This document shows positions 38,734 through 51,800 of a DNA stretch of 64,000 nucleotides, piece by piece (within the stretch, counting starts at the first letter, position 1; the number at the start of each line of letters is the position of its first letter). This DNA is from Panorpa germanica (lineage: Eukaryota > Arthropoda > Insecta > Mecoptera > Panorpidae): positions 7,316,001 through 7,380,000 of the forward strand of contig OY783209.1 in NCBI GenBank assembly GCA_963678705.1. Direction: 5' to 3'. The notes below the pieces were generated by a model. It made no database searches. It worked only from the letters and a program-made list of their open reading frames with translations, and was not told the origin of the DNA. Position numbers and translations under genes: made by a program.

Positions 38734-41700
38734 ATATATGTAAATTTCGGAATATTACAATATGCGAGTATATGCAATTTCATTTGATGTGATATAAATA
38801 AGTTGAAATAAATTTTGATTTTTTATAAGTTTTAAATTATATTATTATTTTATCTTCTAAGGCTTTAGGCTTCTAAACGGTCCAAAATGTTGAAACTTCG
38901 CGATTTATTAATAAACAACATTCTTTTCATTCATCAAAAACAACATTCATCAAAATTTCTTTAAAATTTATCGAAAAGTGGCTTCATGCTGGAACTATCT
39001 TAAGAGTTATTTTGGATCGTGACTAATCGTTGCTTTTAAACATTGTAGGTGGAAAATGTTTCGTTGACGTAGTTCAGTTAAATCTAAATGAGTGAAAATA
39101 GTACAGAATTTTATTTTATGAAATACATTTATTTTATAATACGAAAAATTACTTAATTCCTTTGTTATAAATTTAAAAATACAATAGAAACTATTTAGGT
39201 ATTTAACTTGCTTTTATTTTGTTATTATGCTGTTAATTATTTGAAAATTGTATCAACAATGGAATAGATTCAATAAGAAACGTTCATGCCTTTAGTTTCA
39301 TAATAGCACAACAAAAAAAAACTAAAATATCAACAAACAAATAGAAAAATAGATAAAATAAATATTCAAAACAATATAATACTTTTGTTAGATCAAAACT
39401 AAAAATATACAAAATAAACAACTGGTCTCAAATCAATTCTAGTCAATTTAAACTGTTTCTTTTGTTTAACAAATATATTTTATACCCGTATATTGAAGTT
39501 ATGTCGGTCTACACAAATATGTTTATCATAGCGTTACACACAACAAAGTTTTGTCACCCTTTACTAAATCATAGCTAAATAAAATTTGTAAATAATACTT
39601 ATTTGCATGTTAATTTATTAAAAAGTTGATTTAAATTGCGATGATATGTTATGATTAATGAGTTGCATAGATATTTAATTAATCTTAACAACTTGCAAAC
39701 GGTTTTAATTGCTATTTTATAGAAAAAAATTAATAAATAGTATTAAAATGTTACGCAATGCAATGACATTGAGAATAATAAATAAGCAAAAAATGTGGAT
39801 TCCCCAGTTATGTTAATAATAAACAAATTAATATTGCAGTGTAATTAATACAGTGCATATATTATCGAATCAGGAGCAGGATAGCAACGATGTTTTACCA
39901 TGACATCTTCTTGACAGCGATTTTCGTGAGTTTAAATTTCAGACAAGCGTTGTCTTAACCAACTTTACAAAAAAGCTCTAAATCATTTTAAAACACGAGA
40001 AACTACTTATTTTAAATTTTTTCTTATAGGACGAAATGTTATTGTATCACATCACTCAATAAATTCGTAGAAGGATATATAAATGGCGCCTCTATTGATA
40101 AATCCATATGATTTTTATATAGTATCAATTTTCAAACAATACATGTCAAAATTTCATGACATTTCAAACATTAGTTTACGAATTACAGTGGTTTCAATGG
40201 CGCTACTTTTGTAATTTTCAAAACAATGCAAAAATTTGAAATTCGTGTGTTGATAAAGCATTGTTCACATAATCATTTGAAGCATGTTGTGCCGGGGCCT
40301 GAGGCGGATAAACCCTTCGGTACGCCAATGGTTTTAATATCTTGTACTTTATTTATCAGATCAAAGTTTACGAATACTGTACCACGGATAATGGTTTCTA
40401 AGAAATACACTTAACTAAAGTAGTTATGCTAATTAGCAAAAAAAAAAAAAAAAAAAGGAGAAGAAGAGCAAAAGATTTAAAACACAAGCAATAAAACCAA
40501 AACAAGTATAATAATAAGTATAAATACATTTTAATATTTTTCTAGAAAAGTACAACAGCAATAAAATAAACAATTTCATGAAAACCAGAAATATTTCTCC
40601 ATTTTTGTCAATTCCACTGGTTTATATTATTTATAAATTAATGTAAATGATAAAAATACTTGGCAGTTAATTAAATCGATAAATTGTGTTGCGATACATC
40701 AGACGTATTCGTTTGTGTATATGTATGTGTATGTACCCAGACACCGTTAATTCAATATCAATTATATATAAGGCATTATTTACGTTTTACTGAGATTTCA
40801 AGGTTTAACCTTCTACCGCAGTAAGCCTTTAAGTGATTCTCAACATGTTGTACGGAAGAAATATTACAAGAAGATCATGTAGGGTAATATTAAATGGTAC
40901 AGTTTATAATTTTAAAGTAACACATGAAAAATATGAGAAAAAATTAGCTAGAAAGATTTTTAATTGTAGGTGTATAAGTCGTATTTAAGATAGTTAAAAC
41001 TGTCTTTTAAGATACAGAATAAAAGAATTTAAGTAATAAATTGAATTGAATAGAACAGAGCAGCATTTTTCGAAAAAAAAAAAAAATAAACAATTCTGAA
41101 ATTATAAATAAAAAAGTATTTATTGAAAAATAAACAAATTAAATTAAAGAAAAGAGAGAAAAAACAATTAAATAATTAACTTTTGAGTTGTGTTACTATT
41201 GTATTCAACAATATCTAATAAAGAGATATCTAATAAACATCTAAGATCTTATAAATAGATTAATTTGTTCGTTGTAAATGGATTGCGTGAAAAATTTCAT
41301 AAACATATAATAATCGTACAATTGTATTTTACGGATATATCTTCTTTCCTTAGATCATATTATTACTATCGGTGTGACCGAGATAAAATGATTCTTTCAC
41401 ATATATTATATTCTAGTTCAAAATTACTCTTCAAAATATTAAATTTTTCTAAATATGTTATACAAAATTCTATGCAAACATAATCAAAGTTTTACCCAAA
41501 GTTAAAACAAACATTTTACTTTATGCCAATTGAAAACAAAACTATTTTATATTAGGGCATAAACTAATAGAAATATAACACTAAAAAGCACGCAGGCTGT
41601 TCCATATAAAGAAGTATTGTTAAGAAAATCATCAGTTCAAAATATCAAGAAGATGCTGACATCTTTTAAATCTGCTGAAATCTGAAGTCTAATAAAGTAC

Positions 41701-42396
41701 AAAATCTAAATATTTTCTAGTTTTATTTTATCCTTGCAAAATTTACGATTGACTTTCTGTGTCTCCAGTTTGTGCAAAAATCATTTAGTTGACTTTTGAC
41801 TAGACGATAAATTAGATAACATTAATTACTTAACAGAAAGCTCATTATGTTTAACCGATAATTATTATTGGTATCATATTAGTTTATAGGCAGGAGTGCG
41901 ACGTAAGGGAAGGTACAGAAATAGAATAAGATGCAACATCAGGAAACCAAGAATACCAATATGGTTTCCACGATGGTGGTAAGAATCATGAAAAATAATG
42001 TCTCCGCAACGTCCTTCTGATTTACCAGTCTAATAAAACCAAACATAGATAACACTGATTACATAAATTATCTATTTTTTTAAAAAAACCGCTGGGTTTT
42101 TACATATTTAGAAACGTTGATTCGCTTCAACTTCAAGAACAACATTTTATAACAGTCTATAGCATATGTATATGTGTACTACATTCATTTATTTATAAAA
42201 ATATATGTGTATATATGACGAACAGACTGTAATTCTTGCAGTCATTCAGTCTAAGACTCCCTTCTGTGACGAAAGACAAGAAAGGTCAACATTTAATACA
42301 GTCAAATCAACAATATTCTTAAGTTAGTAACGTTTTGCTAGCAGTGCCAATCAGTGGTATTAGAAGATGTTGTAATTCTTTTACTTAATAAACATA
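38734..42396. other. SP7-SP8 intergenic region
   Basis: Contains the SP7 poly(A) signal at 38807-38812, a mariner remnant at 40051 and an A-run near 40439. No gene; the open frame 40226-40414 starts as mariner transposase and is then unrelated. Confidence 0.55.
40051..40270 (+). pseudogene. Mariner (irritans-like) remnant with transposase N-terminus
   Basis: An ATCACTCAATAAATTCGTAG end, matching 19 of 20 bases of the sequence at 50741, is followed 155 bases later by an ATG whose first residues MQKFEIRVLIKHC resemble the start of mariner transposases. Similarity ends after about 13-15 residues and no catalytic motifs or second terminal repeat are seen, so it is a truncated fossil. Confidence 0.55.
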
Positions 42397-45300
42397 ATGT
42401 TAGACAAAGTAAAAGTGGGTTTTGTTGTGTGTGCGGTGTTTGTTTCTGTCATTGCTACCGTCAAGTCAGGTAAGATGCGTTATTTACTAATCTTTGTCTA
42501 TAAGAACTCAGCCTGTGTATGTTTGTGCTTGCAAAACTCAAAAACTAGTCGTTCGATTGACTTCAAATCTTGACACAACATTCGAATACGCGCATGTTTT
42601 CTTTCGTTTCTTTCCAGTTATTCGTCGTCTGTATTTGTGCGTGTGTCTTTTATTTACTTTCCTTTTCATTTATCATCAGGCTGAGCCACAGCGAAGCGGG
42701 GCCGATTTTAGCTAGTACATATGATATGTTAAATGAGTATTATAAATAAATATGTATTTTATTGCGGTATATATTGTGTAATTTAGAAAAAGGGGAGTCA
42801 TTTACAATATTTACTCTTTTATTTACGCGACTCTTTTACTATATTGACAGTTTTTATGGTGTCGGAATATCATGCTTCTCTCACACTGAAATAGACTATT
42901 ATTGCGATAACATCTTTTCCAGTAAAGTGTATTCAAGTTGTTTCGTATTAATGCAGTTTATCATCAGAGGAAATTTATACTTTAAAGTTTATTAATACAC
43001 CACACCAGAAATTTTAGTACCTAAATTAAAAATCGAATGTTGAAATTTTAAAAAAAGTTGGGCAACAAACAAAATTTAAATTTTATTTTATTTTTAATTT
43101 GCCTAAAATTTCATTGATTATGTAAAATAAGTGTATTTCCTTATAAATTTTTAACAGTTAATGCACAATAAATAAATATAAAAAATATCATTCCAATAAA
43201 ATAAGATTTAATAATGAGAAGATTTTTTATGTGAATATTTTTACTCTTTAGACATAATATGCGAATCGCCTCACAAGGAAAAAGGAAAATGTATTTCCGT
43301 AGAAAACTGTCCGGGTTATCAACGTGCTTTAGAATCTCAGACTCTTACACCAGAAACCATTAGCTTCCTGCGATTGGTACAATGTGGTTATGCTGATGGT
43401 GTTGCACTAGTATGTTGCCCTCCATCCGGATATTACAGGTACGCCAACGCAAGAAATATAAAAAAAAAAATTCACACTTTAATATCCTTTTTATTCTATT
43501 AGCAACACAACTCTTTCCACTGGACCCAAGAAGCGGCGTGTTCGACCACCCAGTAATTTGCCCCCGCTAACTGCTGACCGTTTTGGGGAGAGTTCCTTGT
43601 TACCTAATGTACTGACCTGTGGACATCAGTCTGGCGGAGATAAAATTATCAATGGAGAAATTACCGGCATTGACGAGTTTCCGTGGATGGCTTTATTGGG
43701 TTATAAGAAAAGTAAGGCGATAAAGAGAAATATAGGAGAACTTGTATGTACAGTCATAATCCAACTAATGATGTCATAAACATATGATTAGCTTTTGTGC
43801 TTCACATTTACAAGTTTAATTACCAAACGACAGCCATTTTACACTAACATCAAGTACATTAATCAAAATATAAACTATCTAGACATCTCCGCAAAGGTAG
43901 TGAAAGTAATGTTAGCTCATCATTTATCAAATAAAAACTGTAAACTTAATTAATTGTTGATAAATAGCTTAATAATGATTTCAGAGGATCACAAGGGGTT
44001 GGGATTTGCCTGTGGTGGTGTGCTCATCAACCAGCGATACGTATTGACAGCGGCCCATTGCATAGCGGGCCCCAACTACGATCAATTGGGCGGATTGTGA
44101 GTACCATCACGTTACCCATCCTACTGGTCCAGTAGCAGGAGAAGAATTAATCTCTCCTGCGCCACCATCTTAAAAAAATGATAATCAAAATAATGAAGTT
44201 TATATATCTCCATCTTACTGATGGTGTATCTAAAAGATTTTGATCGTCTTTCCGATATCAAAAACTTAAAATTTTTATTACGTTGTATAATATTAAAACA
44301 TAGTCAAATATTAGAACTACCAATCCCTTGTCAAGGAAAAACTACCCTGCTACTGGACTATACCAGGAATGAGAACATCCCTTCTGGCATCCATATCACG
44401 TTCCACGAATCCTGTCTCCTGGCATCATTAATCAAACATCAACAAGTTGAAAATGACTAGCAGATTTACTGACAGTTTGAAATAAAGTTAAATTTACATG
44501 GTTCATTTTAGTTCGATCTTAAATCTAAAGCACTTTAGATTTTACCACGAATAAATAGATAGTACCTAAAGCCACAACGGAATAAAAAAATATATGTAAC
44601 GTATAATTTCTTTATTTTAACTTCATTTTCAAATGTCTTATTTGATAAAAAACATTTCCTCAAAAGATGTAATTTTCCAAACGTAATTCCGTATTTAGTA
44701 ACTTTTGTCGAATGTGAATGAAATTTCGTTTCGTATTAAAAAGATAAAATTCTAAAAAGATAAAATTCTAAAAAGATAAAATTCTAAACATGTATAATTT
44801 CAATCACATATTGAGTTATTATCTATTTCATTTTGATGTTGCTTTATTTATTATCTTTTTATTCGTTGGTTATACATGGCTAAGTATCTATTGCCAGGAA
44901 GGTGAGCAAAAGTCTCCACTTACTTATTTCATGTTTAACCTTAAGTAATTTTAAGATAAACTTATTTAACAACATTAAAATTTTGTTATTAGAGAAAATA
45001 TTCGGCTCGGTGAGTTTAACACGGAATCAAATCCTGATTGTATTCAAGAAGCTGATTTCGAGGATTGTTCGGAAGACCCTCAAGACTTTGGATTTGAAGA
45101 ACTCATTCCACATCCGGAGTATGCAGCAGATAATCCTAATCAGTATAACGACATTGCTCTTATCAGATTGGATAAAGATGTAACTTATACCGGTAAATAA
45201 TTACAGATATTGTGTTCCAAAAGAAAAATACCACCACTTTTCCATTCAAATTACAGCTCTTGTTGAATTGAAACAGAATGGAATTGATGTTAAAATTCAT

Positions 45301-46482
45301 ATTTTAGCAAATAAGTGTAAAACATAAATTAGCCACCACTTGTTTTAAAAAATGGCGAGTATTAGTCTAAACCTTTGATAAATTCATTTAAATAAAATAA
45401 GAGATATGTTGTTACAGTTACTTCTTTACTATATCATAAATACTTGGCATAAATTGTTAATTATTGGTAATAAACGTTCATGAAACGTTCACACCGAGCA
45501 TTGTAGGTTATGTGTTAACGTCATAGTTGTCTATGCAAGTGTATACTACAACTCGAACATTGCCGAATCAAATATTCGGACGTTTTGATCTGCCTTCGTG
45601 TGCTAATTGCAAATGTTTCCCGAATGAGCGTGAACTTTGTGTTCGTTCACACATGCGTGGTGGTACCTTTCAACTCGTGTAATAACAATATGTACGTATA
45701 AATATGACTCGTAAGTTAATATGGTTTATTTATTTACAGATTTTATTCGACCAATTTGTCTACCGACTCCAGAATTTCATAATATAAACACGAGTCCGGG
45801 TCAGAAATATTTCGTAGCCGGATGGGGAAAGACTCAATTAGGTGATCTAATTATTGTAAGGATAAAAACTTGCCTTGTAAATATTTGCTGAATGTATGTT
45901 TTGTTGGTTTTAGGTACTAACAGCCCCGTTAAATTGAAATTGCCCGTTCCAGTAGTTGGCTTTGAAGATTGTGCGGCACCATACACCAGATTCAGCATTA
46001 CGGTAATTATTGCAGAGTTCTTCCGAACAAAGAATAAACCTTTGTGGTAAAACTATAAGTTACAGTGATGTAAACTTGATGTTTTCCTTAAATACTGGTC
46101 ATATTTACTTAAACGAAATCTAGCAAGATGATACAGTGGCTAAGATAATTGTCGTCAGTTCGGGTTCGATTCCCGAAAATAGTTTACTATTATGATAAAA
46201 CGCCTTCCAATAAATGAATGTAATTAATTGGACATGTATTAACGACTTATATTAATTTAGGTGACTCCAAACCAACTGTGTGCTGGAGGTGAATATGGCA
46301 AGGACTCCTGCAGAGGTGATAGTGGCGGGCCCCTTATGGGCAGAGACAATATTACAAACGCGTGGTATTCTCTAGGTGTGGTTTCCTTGGGACCCAAACA
46401 ATGCGGAATTCCTGGTATTCCTGGTATCTACACTAAGGTTAAGGAATACCTCGATTGGATTGAATCATCCCTGAAGCCTTGA
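42397..46482 (+). CDS. SP8: CLIP-domain serine protease with an extra intron and Lys activation site
   Basis: Eight exons: 42397-42469, 43252-43438, 43503-43711, 43985-44096, 44993-45192, 45740-45841, 45914-46002, 46261-46482; 397 residues. Signal peptide ([24 protein letters not shown]), a full six-Cys CLIP exon ([11 protein letters not shown]... VCC), then a basic/Pro linker (KKRRVRPP) and predicted activation at DK134|I135 (IING), i.e. after Lys. Triad in [13 protein letters not shown] and GDSGGP; pocket Asp in KDSC; PGIYTKV gives Gly226. The loop SLGPKQC is group B type. The last coding exon of the family is split by a phase-0 intron (46003-46260) found in no other member. Exon plan otherwise equals SP5 and SP7. 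Secreted zymogen expected in the same type of cascade. AATAAA at 46686. Confidence 0.87.
42509..42715 (+). mobile_element. Helitron-like element in SP8 intron 1
   Basis: Shares CTCAGCCTGTGTATGTTTGT and the following GATTGACTT...GACAC stretch with the copy in SP7 intron 1. It ends AGCGAAGCGGGGCC...TTTTAGCTAG, with CTAG at 42712-42715 preceded by a short GC-rich region, as at Helitron 3' termini. No Rep/helicase frame; non-autonomous. Confidence 0.6.
44737..44784 (+). repeat. Three perfect 16-bp tandem repeats in SP8 intron 4
   Basis: TAAAAAGATAAAATTC occurs three times with no mismatch (44737-44752, 44753-44768, 44769-44784). A minisatellite-like stretch suitable as a length marker. Confidence 0.9.
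46118..46181 (+). repeat. tRNA/SINE-like sequence in the SP8-specific intron
   Basis: GGGTTCGATTCCC (46162-46174) is a canonical RNA polymerase III B box within a perfect T-stem-loop (TTCGGG...CCCGAA). Upstream, CAGTGGCTAAGAT resembles an A box. The remaining arms do not complete a tRNA cloverleaf, so a SINE head or tRNA pseudogene is more likely than a functional tRNA. Confidence 0.5.
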
Positions 46483-48577
46483 AGATATCAACGCTTCAAT
46501 ATTACTCAAACATAAACAAAAAATTTGTCTTACCAAATTTATTAGTAAATAAGTCCCAGGACTTATTTATATATTATGAAATAATTTTTATATTTCTAAA
46601 AGTAATTTGATAAAATATAAAACTTGTTCTTTCTAATTCTAACTAATTCTTTCTAGTTATAATTTTTTTTTTTTTGATTAAATTGAATAAATATTGTAGT
46701 ACTCTTATGTAAGCGTAATTATTAGAGATTTTATTTTTCCTTGTTTATCACGTTTATAATACCAAAAACTGTATGTATTGCTCGTGATAGCTGCATGTGG
46801 TATCTGACATATCACTGTATAAACCTTTTATCCCTTTATTGATTAAATGAACAAAACTGGTAATGTCTTCTATAAAATTGCGACCTATTAAAACACAATT
46901 GGAACCTGACAGCCATCTTTATCAATATAAAGTATAGTTTTATAGAAACTACGACATGTCTCATAATCCCTTTAATAAATAAAACTTACAGCACAAAAAG
47001 AAAATCTTCTTTGATATCTAACTTTAATTTCAAACAAAAACACTAAAAGACATAATAGATTTAAGATTTCAATTCTTTTAAATATTACAACAAAAACATG
47101 AAATAAATTTGATTTAATAATTCCCCTATTCCAGTGTAAAAACATGTAAAAAAAATTCTTAGCAGATTCTCTCTTGAGAACTATTTTACAAGATAAAACC
47201 ATTTTAAAATGATTCCCACGTATCAATTTAATACATGTATTAATAATGCATGGCCACGTGCTACTTCACAAAAAAATAAAATACAAATAAAACATCTATC
47301 GCAGTCCGGTATAAAATACAGCGTAGTATTTCACTTATATTTCCCCTAATCCAGAGAGATCACAGGGCATGAATTGAAGCTGAAGCATCATCCCTTCTTC
47401 TTTGTGGGTCCCAAACCCTTGTACATGTCAAATCAATCAATATAACAATGAATTATTTATGCTAATGCTGATGTTATGTGTCAAAAGAGGTCGTTTATAA
47501 TTTAAATGTACGAAATAGTACAGTTTTATTATGTGCTTGTTTCATACTTGTTAAAATAGTAAATCTGCTTTGTACAGCGCGATATAACGCGATTTATGGC
47601 ATACCGGTTTCACATCATCGTAATCATCGAATGGTTTTTTCTAAAAATATCATAGTTATTGATGGTAAAAATATTTCTTTCATTGAAAGAAGAGTATATT
47701 CGCAAAACGGAGTAATAAAAGCAATTAGTAGCGCGGTGACTCCGGCTCTGTGTTCTAGGGTACTCCCCGGTGCGTTCATGACCATCGTTTTTTAGATTGC
47801 GTTCAATTCTTTAAGGCCAGGACCACACTAGTTCTGGTATGCGTGCCATCGTAAATCTTGTTGGCGCCACTCATTAAAACGCGGAGGCCGCGTAAAAAGT
47901 TTTATAGCCAAAAATGTCCTATTACAATCCTATACGGATCATCACATGGTCGGTAATGGTGTGGTAAAAAATTGTTCAAATATTTTACAACTATTTTTAA
48001 TTTAAATTTTATACTATTTATTTCGATTTGGTACAAACTGACATAAAAGTAATTAGGACGCAATACAAATTAGAAAAAGTATTTATTTAATCATCGACAA
48101 ACTTTTACTAATGTTGGTAGTTTTAGTTGGTAGCTAACAATTTATTATTATTTTTTAAAATATTTATTTGAGTGCATTAACTTTCAAAAGTTATTATATA
48201 TATATATACATTTATAAACACTTACAAAACATAATTTACAGCTTATAGATACGAGTATGAGTACTCAAAATAAAGAGATTAAATTCGTTTCATTGATAAA
48301 GTAATTAAGGATTTTCAGACTTTCCCTGCTTTCAAATATCTGCCGTATTCTTCAGGCATATTACAGCCTTGTCTGTGCGACGACAATCGCACCTTGAGCA
48401 TCGAAGAATAATATGCTTTACCGTTAGCGGGCTGTCTTAAAACTAGTCTTACAAATTTTGTCTTAAAACTAGTCTTATCGAAAGTGTTATATTACTATAT
48501 ATGTTATCATGATTCGTACTGAACAGCGAAATTGTCTTAAAGATGTTGTGTTACAATATGATTCAAATGTTACTTAT
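46483..48577. other. Gene-free region after SP8
   Basis: SP8 poly(A) signal AATAAA at 46686-46691, then AT-rich DNA. Open frames at 46972 (minus) and 47478 (plus) have no recognisable family features. No protease exon is visible. Confidence 0.5.
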
Positions 48578-48889
48578 CAGAGGCGGCCATAGGGGGTGGC
48601 AAGCAGGGCAAACGCCCGGGTCCTCGCATTCTCGCGCAACAACCTAAGTAGAAAAATTAATTACTATATATCTATTTGAATCTCGCGCCTCACTCTTTAG
48701 AAATCCCATTTGAATCACAGCGTCTTCTTTTAAGGTATTCATGTACCTTATTTTATCATCATTAAATTTGTCGTCTTTGTGCTTGATAACTTTTATAACA
48801 CTTCCAATATGAAATTTTATTTCTCGTCAATTATCATCAAAAATACTTTCTTACAATTTACATTAATTAAATGGCTAAGGCCGCCCCTG
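48578..48889. mobile_element. 312-bp hAT-like non-autonomous element
   Basis: Left end CAGAGGCGGCCATAG and right end CTAAGGCCGCCCCTG (complement CAGGGGCGGCCTTAG) are terminal inverted repeats with two mismatches in 15. The GC-rich left interior (GGGCAAACGCCCGGG) fits hAT elements of this type. Flanking 8-mers are only partly alike, so it is old or the target duplication has decayed. Confidence 0.65.
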
Positions 48890-51800
48890 CTTACAATGTA
48901 TATTGTAGGTAATAGAATATGCCCTCTATATAATCCAATGATTGCTTTTTGTTCAAGGGGCATTAAAGGCGCAAAAATATACATATATTAATTAGTGATA
49001 AAAATAAAATTGAAAATGTTATTTTTTCGCGGGGAAAATGTAATTTTGAGCCAACCTTAGTTCAGAATGTGTTCGATATTTTTCTATGTTAACCCCACTA
49101 GTGGGTACACCGCTACTAGGGAGTATTCCAGGAGCTTTCGTTTGTGACATATAAAGATTTTCAGAAATCTTTTTCTCAATGCGTATATAGACATAGAAAA
49201 TATAGAGGTAGTAAAAATATAACTAGTAGTGATTTGGAGTGATTATTTCGTTGTTTTTAAAAGAAAAATATATCATAAAACATCTGAAATTGTTTCTTAA
49301 TGATCAATGTTATTACTTTTATATTGTAGGAGTGCGTTTTTAGAAGCACATAAATAAATTGTATTACGGTTTTTATAGATGTATCTCTAGGAAATAATTG
49401 AATATAAAATGTGATGTCTCGAATCATAAATTGTATCTTATATAGTAATTATAAATATATGAATCACGATTAACAAATTAAAAGAATCACACATAAACAT
49501 ATGCATAAACATAACGCAAAACCAATTAAATTAAAAGGAATGTACAAAATTAATAAATGAAATAGTTTTCTATAAGCTACAGCTTATTGTACGCAGCTGA
49601 TTGTAGTCACCACCCCTACCCCACCCTTTGTAATTTAGTCGAGAAATAAGGCTATAAATCGTTGAACCCCGTGGATTATTTGTGGTCCATTTCATTTGGA
49701 ATGTTACTCTATTCCTAACGGACATTATAGAGGGGGTAAAACACTGTTGAACACTTTGTTTTTTTAGGACTTTGCTATCCGTTTATGCCACGCAAAAATA
49801 ACATTCATTGTCGACAAATAGTATTGTTTATATCACTGTTTATATAGATGGTAGCAGCTTCCATTATATAATTTCCATATATTTAAACATTATTACCTAC
49901 AATGACATTGATTACAAATCTTGTTAGTCGGTAAAACAGAGATCTCTGTTTGCAATGTGAGTAAATGTTTTTATAGGACAAAACCAGTTGAGTTGATAAA
50001 ACAACATTATGAGTATGTTGCTTTAGGCGTTATTATGACAAAAAACCTTTAATATCATTTGAGTAAAAGTAAATATTTCTCATCAATTATTCCACTTTTG
50101 TTAATTTGAACAATATCGACGCTGAAGGTACATATTTATCTACATTTTTTTGTTGTCTCTATACATGTAAGTAAAAACCATCTCAGCCAGCGCATTTTGT
50201 AGGCACGGGTCAAATACAAAATTGAATTAAAGTGGTTTCAAAAGCACAAAAAGCATATTTATACTATTTCTTTTCTAATATAATAAATTAATTTTATTTA
50301 AACTTTTTAATATATCTGACAGAAACATTTATACAAAATGACAAAAAAAAAAAGATTCTATCCAGATGTACATTCTAAAACACTAATTCCCTTCTTTACC
50401 AACTTCCTGAAGCAAAAGAATCATAATCTTTAGATCTAACCGGTTGTTTAGTAAACTGACCAACTTCTAAATCCTTTTGAGAACAACAACTTCCAGCATT
50501 GAATAGAAATGATCCACCGGATCTACTCGTACTATCCTGCTGTGTTATGCTTTTATGTTTTATGCTTTGTTTATGAATACAAGTGATTCAAGAGTCTTTA
50601 TTATACGCTCGTTACATATTATGTGATGTTTCTGACTCACAATAAGGTATATCTCATGTAGGGGTCGAATTACGTCATACAGGACCGTTGCAAGGCACGT
50701 AGGTCCATTTTTTTTCGCTCTTTTTTATGTTGTACATAACATCACTCAATAAGTTCGTAGGATAACATATACAACGCGTCCTAAAATTCAACGATAAGCG
50801 GGCACCAGAGGGTGGACCTGCTCATGACTACTCGAGAGAATAAAAAAGTATCTCATTATGAAACACCTTAAAATGTTTTTAACGACCATGACCACAATTT
50901 TTTCAAATATTTATGATTTTTTTTTTTTATCAACAACCTAAGTAGCAGTGCTATCCACCACAACCAAAATCCCAGAATGCCTGTAGTTTTTACACAAAAA
51001 TCAATCTCAATTATTTTTGTCCATCAAATTTTTACTTTCAGTCCACTTTAACTCATCGTGTTGTAAAAAAAAAAGTATGAACACTACTATGGCAAGTTTT
51101 TTAAAAATTGGCGCAACTATTCAAGTTTCCAAAATGATACAATACTCCAGGAAACTAGCAATAAAAAAAAATAATGCGTACTATTTCTAAACTACAACCA
51201 AATTCATAAATTGTTGTTGTTGATAATTATCACTTTTACAATACCCAAAATAGATTTTTTTTTGTTGAATAAATTAAAACATATGGTACAAACAATTTTT
51301 CATTTATTTTATAAATTTATTCATTATTTACACTACAGTAAATGTGCAAATCGTTTGCGTTATATGTTTTATATGGATTTATTTTTTGGAGACGGCCCTG
51401 TGTACTCAAGATTTCTAATAATTTCAACTAACATGAACTTTTCATCATATAGGTTAAGGAAAGATTTATAGCGACTGGTTTTCATCCCTTATGTCACATG
51501 GGGTCGTGAAACAACTACACCCCATGCTGTTTTATTTCTTTATAATGTCATTTTTGCTACTGTTTCTTTGAATATAACTATTGTAATTCTAATATAAAAT
51601 TGTTGATGCTTGACCGCCGCGATGTCAGTTACTAGTTTTAATTGTAGTTTGGTTTTGTTATACTGTTTCCATTCGAAGCAACACGGCGGGGAACGTTGCT
51701 CTGGTTCTTTTCGATGGTTACTGGATGGATGTTGATGTTGGTGTTGCTGTTGTCTCACATGTGCGACGTTGTCCCGATGCGCTCCAAAAAACATTCTGGG

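Noticed and set aside
40226-40414. Intact mariner transposase
   Set aside because: Only the first 13-15 residues resemble transposase; no catalytic region follows.
44221-44460. 79-codon open frame in SP8 intron 4
   Set aside because: No conserved motif, and the neighbouring exons splice in phase without it.
46118-46181. Functional tRNA gene
   Set aside because: B box and T-stem-loop are good, but acceptor, D and anticodon arms cannot be folded into a full tRNA; SINE-like is more likely.
47478-47795. 105-codon open frame after SP8
   Set aside because: No signal, domain or splice partner recognised; length is within chance expectation for this composition.
51540-51794. Gln/His-rich minus-strand open frame as a gene
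   Set aside because: The opposite strand is also open and no family is recognised; kept only as an observation.
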